Positions 62,433 through 64,000 of a stretch of 64,000 nucleotides of DNA are shown here, in pieces. Made by a program: the position numbers and the translations under genes. Source of the stretch: JANXZS01 sp963797255 (lineage in GTDB: Bacteria; Acidobacteriota; Terriglobia; Terriglobales; Acidobacteriaceae); NCBI GenBank assembly GCA_963797255.1, contig CAWCOV010000030.1, forward strand, positions 248,001 through 312,000, written 5' to 3'. How positions within the stretch are numbered: the stretch's first letter is position 1; the number at the start of each line of letters is the position of its first letter. Under the pieces are notes generated by a model that was not told the origin of the DNA, ran no database searches, and worked only from the letters and a program-made list of their open reading frames with translations.

Positions 62433-63026
62433 TCACGAGAGCAAGTCGCTCTTGTCCGGCATGAAGTCTGGCAAAGGCTTAACGTCCACTACTGCAGCGC
62501 GGTCGCCGTTTTGTGCGCCCATCGCTTCCAATACGCTGCTTGTATGTTGCCCGCGGCGCATAACCATGCGCCCGGTGCGGGAGATTTCGAGAATGCTGTC
62601 CGCACTCTCTTTAAGCACCTGGATGAGCCCTTCGATTTTGCTCTGCACTCCAGTAATTTCAATCATCAGCGATTCCGGTGCAAGATCAACTACGCGCGCG
62701 CGAAAGACTTCGACTAATTCGAAGATGTGCGAGCGCGTGGCCGGTGTAGCTGCGACTTTGATGAGCGCGAGTTCGCGCACGACGCATGAGGACTGTCCCA
62801 CGTCGTCAACTTCGAGAACATTTTCGAGCTTGTAAAGACTGGCTTTCATGCGATGAGCCGCTCCTGATTCGGCCTCGGCAACAAGCGTCATGCGTGAGAC
62901 TCCGGGGCGCTCCGAGTGGCCGACAGTCACGGACACGATATTGATATTTAACCGACGAAACAGGGACGCAACCCGCGTCAGCACTCCGGGCTTGTCCTCT
63001 ACCAACGCAACAAAAGTATGCAACAT
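62433..63026 (-). CDS. ilvN: Acetolactate synthase small (regulatory) subunit
   Basis: This 197-residue ACT-domain regulator binds valine and activates IlvB. The N-terminal ACT (TFVALVEDKPGVLTRVASLFRRLN) has the family glycine/asparagine sites, and the C-terminal ACT-like domain (RELALIKVAA, EITGVQSKIEGLIQVLK) is intact. AGGAAGAG lies upstream. A 21-bp gap separates it from ilvB, and 62 bp from ilvC. Confidence 0.94.
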   Translation of the reverse strand: MLHTFVALVEDKPGVLTRVASLFRRLNINIVSVTVGHSERPGVSRMTLVAEAESGAAHRMKASLYKLENVLEVDDVGQSSCVVRELALIKVAATPATRSHIFELVEVFRARVVDLAPESLMIEITGVQSKIEGLIQVLKESADSILEISRTGRMVMRRGQHTSSVLEAMGAQNGDRAAVVDVKPLPDFMPDKSDLLS

Positions 63027-63047
63027 GCCTGCTCTCTTCCTCGTGGC

Positions 63048-64000
63048 CTACTGATCCGACGGGCGCTCAACGATTGCGTTAACCGACGGACGACGAATCA
63101 TTTCGTGCAATGCCTTACCTGCGGGAATCATGGGGTAAACCGAATCTTCCTGCTCTACGACAAAATTGATGAGATAAGGGCCTTCGGTTTCTCGAGCGGT
63201 CTTGACCGCAGAGAGAACGTCGCTGCGTGTGCTCACTGCTTGTCCGGCGATACCAAACGCATCCGCCAGCTTTACAAAGTCTGGGCTGAGCAGTGGAGTG
63301 GACTGATAGTTCTTCTCGTAAAAGAACTCCTGCCACTGGCGCACCATGCCGAGATAACCATTATTGATAATCGCGATATTGATGTTCAGTTTCTCCTGCG
63401 CAATGGTCGCAAGCTCAGGCATCGTCATCTGGAATCCACCATCCCCTGCGATGACCCACACTTCTTTATCGGGGCAGGCCACCTTTGCGCCGATTGCGGC
63501 AGGGAGTGCAAAGCCCATCGTGCCGAGGCCGCCGGATGTAATCAGGGAGCGTGGCTCGTCGTGCTTGTAATACTGGGCTTCCCACATCTGATGTTGGCCC
63601 ACATCAGTTACAACAATCGCGTTGCCGTTCGTAGCTCTCCACAAATCGTTGATGACGTGGGCGGCGTAAAGATGGCCATTGTCAGGAAGATTTTGAATGT
63701 CTCGAACGGCGACCGTACCCTTCATATTCTGAATCGTGCGCAGCCATGCCGCTCCTTCCCGTTTGGGCAATAGAGGCAATAAGTTTTCGAGCACCGTACG
63801 AAGATCACCTGTGAGCGCGATATCAACGGCGACATTCTTATTGATCTCAGAGGGATCAATCTCGATATGAATTTTCTTCGCGTTGGGCGCGTAAGTGGAT
63901 GGCAAGCCGGTGACGCGATCGTCGAATCGCATTCCGCATGCGATTAGAAGATCGGCCTCCTGGATGGCATGGTTGACCCAGGTCTCCCCATGCATTCCCA
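63048..64000 (-). CDS. ilvB: Acetolactate synthase large subunit, 5' part cut by window edge
   Basis: This ThDP-dependent enzyme makes acetolactate or acetohydroxybutyrate. The visible C-terminal ~315 residues contain the middle domain (ADLLIACGMRFDDRVTG, HIEIDPSEINKN) and the ThDP-binding domain with GQHQMWEAQYY, SGGLGTMGFALPAAIG, GDGGFQMTMPEL and INNGYLGMVRQWQ. The stop is at 63048. The first ~270 residues lie beyond the right edge. It is the first of the minus-strand ilvBNC genes in the window; a promoter and any attenuator would lie outside. Confidence 0.95.
   Translation of the reverse strand, partial: GMHGETWVNHAIQEADLLIACGMRFDDRVTGLPSTYAPNAKKIHIEIDPSEINKNVAVDIALTGDLRTVLENLLPLLPKREGAAWLRTIQNMKGTVAVRDIQNLPDNGHLYAAHVINDLWRATNGNAIVVTDVGQHQMWEAQYYKHDEPRSLITSGGLGTMGFALPAAIGAKVACPDKEVWVIAGDGGFQMTMPELATIAQEKLNINIAIINNGYLGMVRQWQEFFYEKNYQSTPLLSPDFVKLADAFGIAGQAVSTRSDVLSAVKTARETEGPYLINFVVEQEDSVYPMIPAGKALHEMIRRPSVNAIVERPSDQ

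Noticed and set aside
1..64000. tRNA genes, rRNA genes, CRISPR arrays, insertion sequences or prophage
   Set aside because: None seen by eye in the intergenic regions; no transposase, integrase or cas-like product among the coding regions. tRNAscan and CRISPR-finding runs would settle this.

Overview
The window looks like a chromosomal segment of a member of the Acidobacteriota, probably the class Terriglobia (Acidobacteriia). Pointers are an ABC-permease-only protein of the acidobacterial duplicated orphan permease type, a Ser/Thr kinase fused to a WD40/TolB-like propeller, the futalosine menaquinone gene mqnA, and several secreted families I associate with soil Acidobacteriota. This placement is inference from gene content; no marker phylogeny was run. 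I saw no phage, IS, CRISPR array, tRNA or rRNA.

Layout. 0-12.5 kb, almost all minus strand: ribonuclease J (interrupted by a one-base frameshift), then the lysine/aspartate cluster asd-lysC-dapB, a DinB-fold gene, two tandem paralogues of unknown family, dapA and dapD; then nrdR-idh-lipoprotein and a second DinB gene. 12-20 kb: a DUF1440 protein divergent from a SpoIIE/PP2C-type phosphatase, a secreted cytochrome c convergent with an unknown secreted protein, a flippase-like membrane protein, a lytic transglycosylase, a HAD phosphatase and divergent threonine synthase. 20-27 kb: ftsY-ribD-ribE, an HD-GYP-like protein, plsY-gpsA, then about 1 kb of what looks like decayed coding DNA. 28-41 kb: cinA, a TIG/NHL-propeller protein, yacG-pgpA, rimO, a large eukaryotic-like kinase, the SRP RNA gene, fabH, mqnA and a B12-binding radical SAM enzyme with a 22-bp palindrome just upstream. 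41-54.5 kb: a DUF1254 lipoprotein, dprA-topA, then plus-strand accessory genes (GNAT, beta-lactamase-fold hydrolase, frameshifted family-39 glycosyltransferase, MFS transporter, FAD oxidase) and a 56-residue minus-strand small gene. 54.5-64 kb: the orphan permease, a catalase-like peroxidase, small secreted and DUF427 proteins, a cNMP-domain histidine kinase, and ilvB-ilvN-ilvC running in from the right edge.

Most genes are housekeeping. Lysine, threonine, branched-chain amino acids, riboflavin, fatty acid and phospholipid synthesis and menaquinone are each represented by part of their pathway.

The most unusual signal is not a gene. It is a family of 15-bp-period direct repeats (consensus GCGGTTAGCTAAAAA on the sense strand) that begins at or near the stop codon of four genes (cinA, rimO, fabH, mqnA), always in the same orientation relative to the gene it follows. 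Between fabH and mqnA two such arrays face each other around a roughly 125-bp spacer. Other items worth a look are the radical SAM palindrome, the tandem unknown paralogues in the lysine cluster, two single-base frameshifts in otherwise well-conserved genes, and the small gene at 52840-53010.
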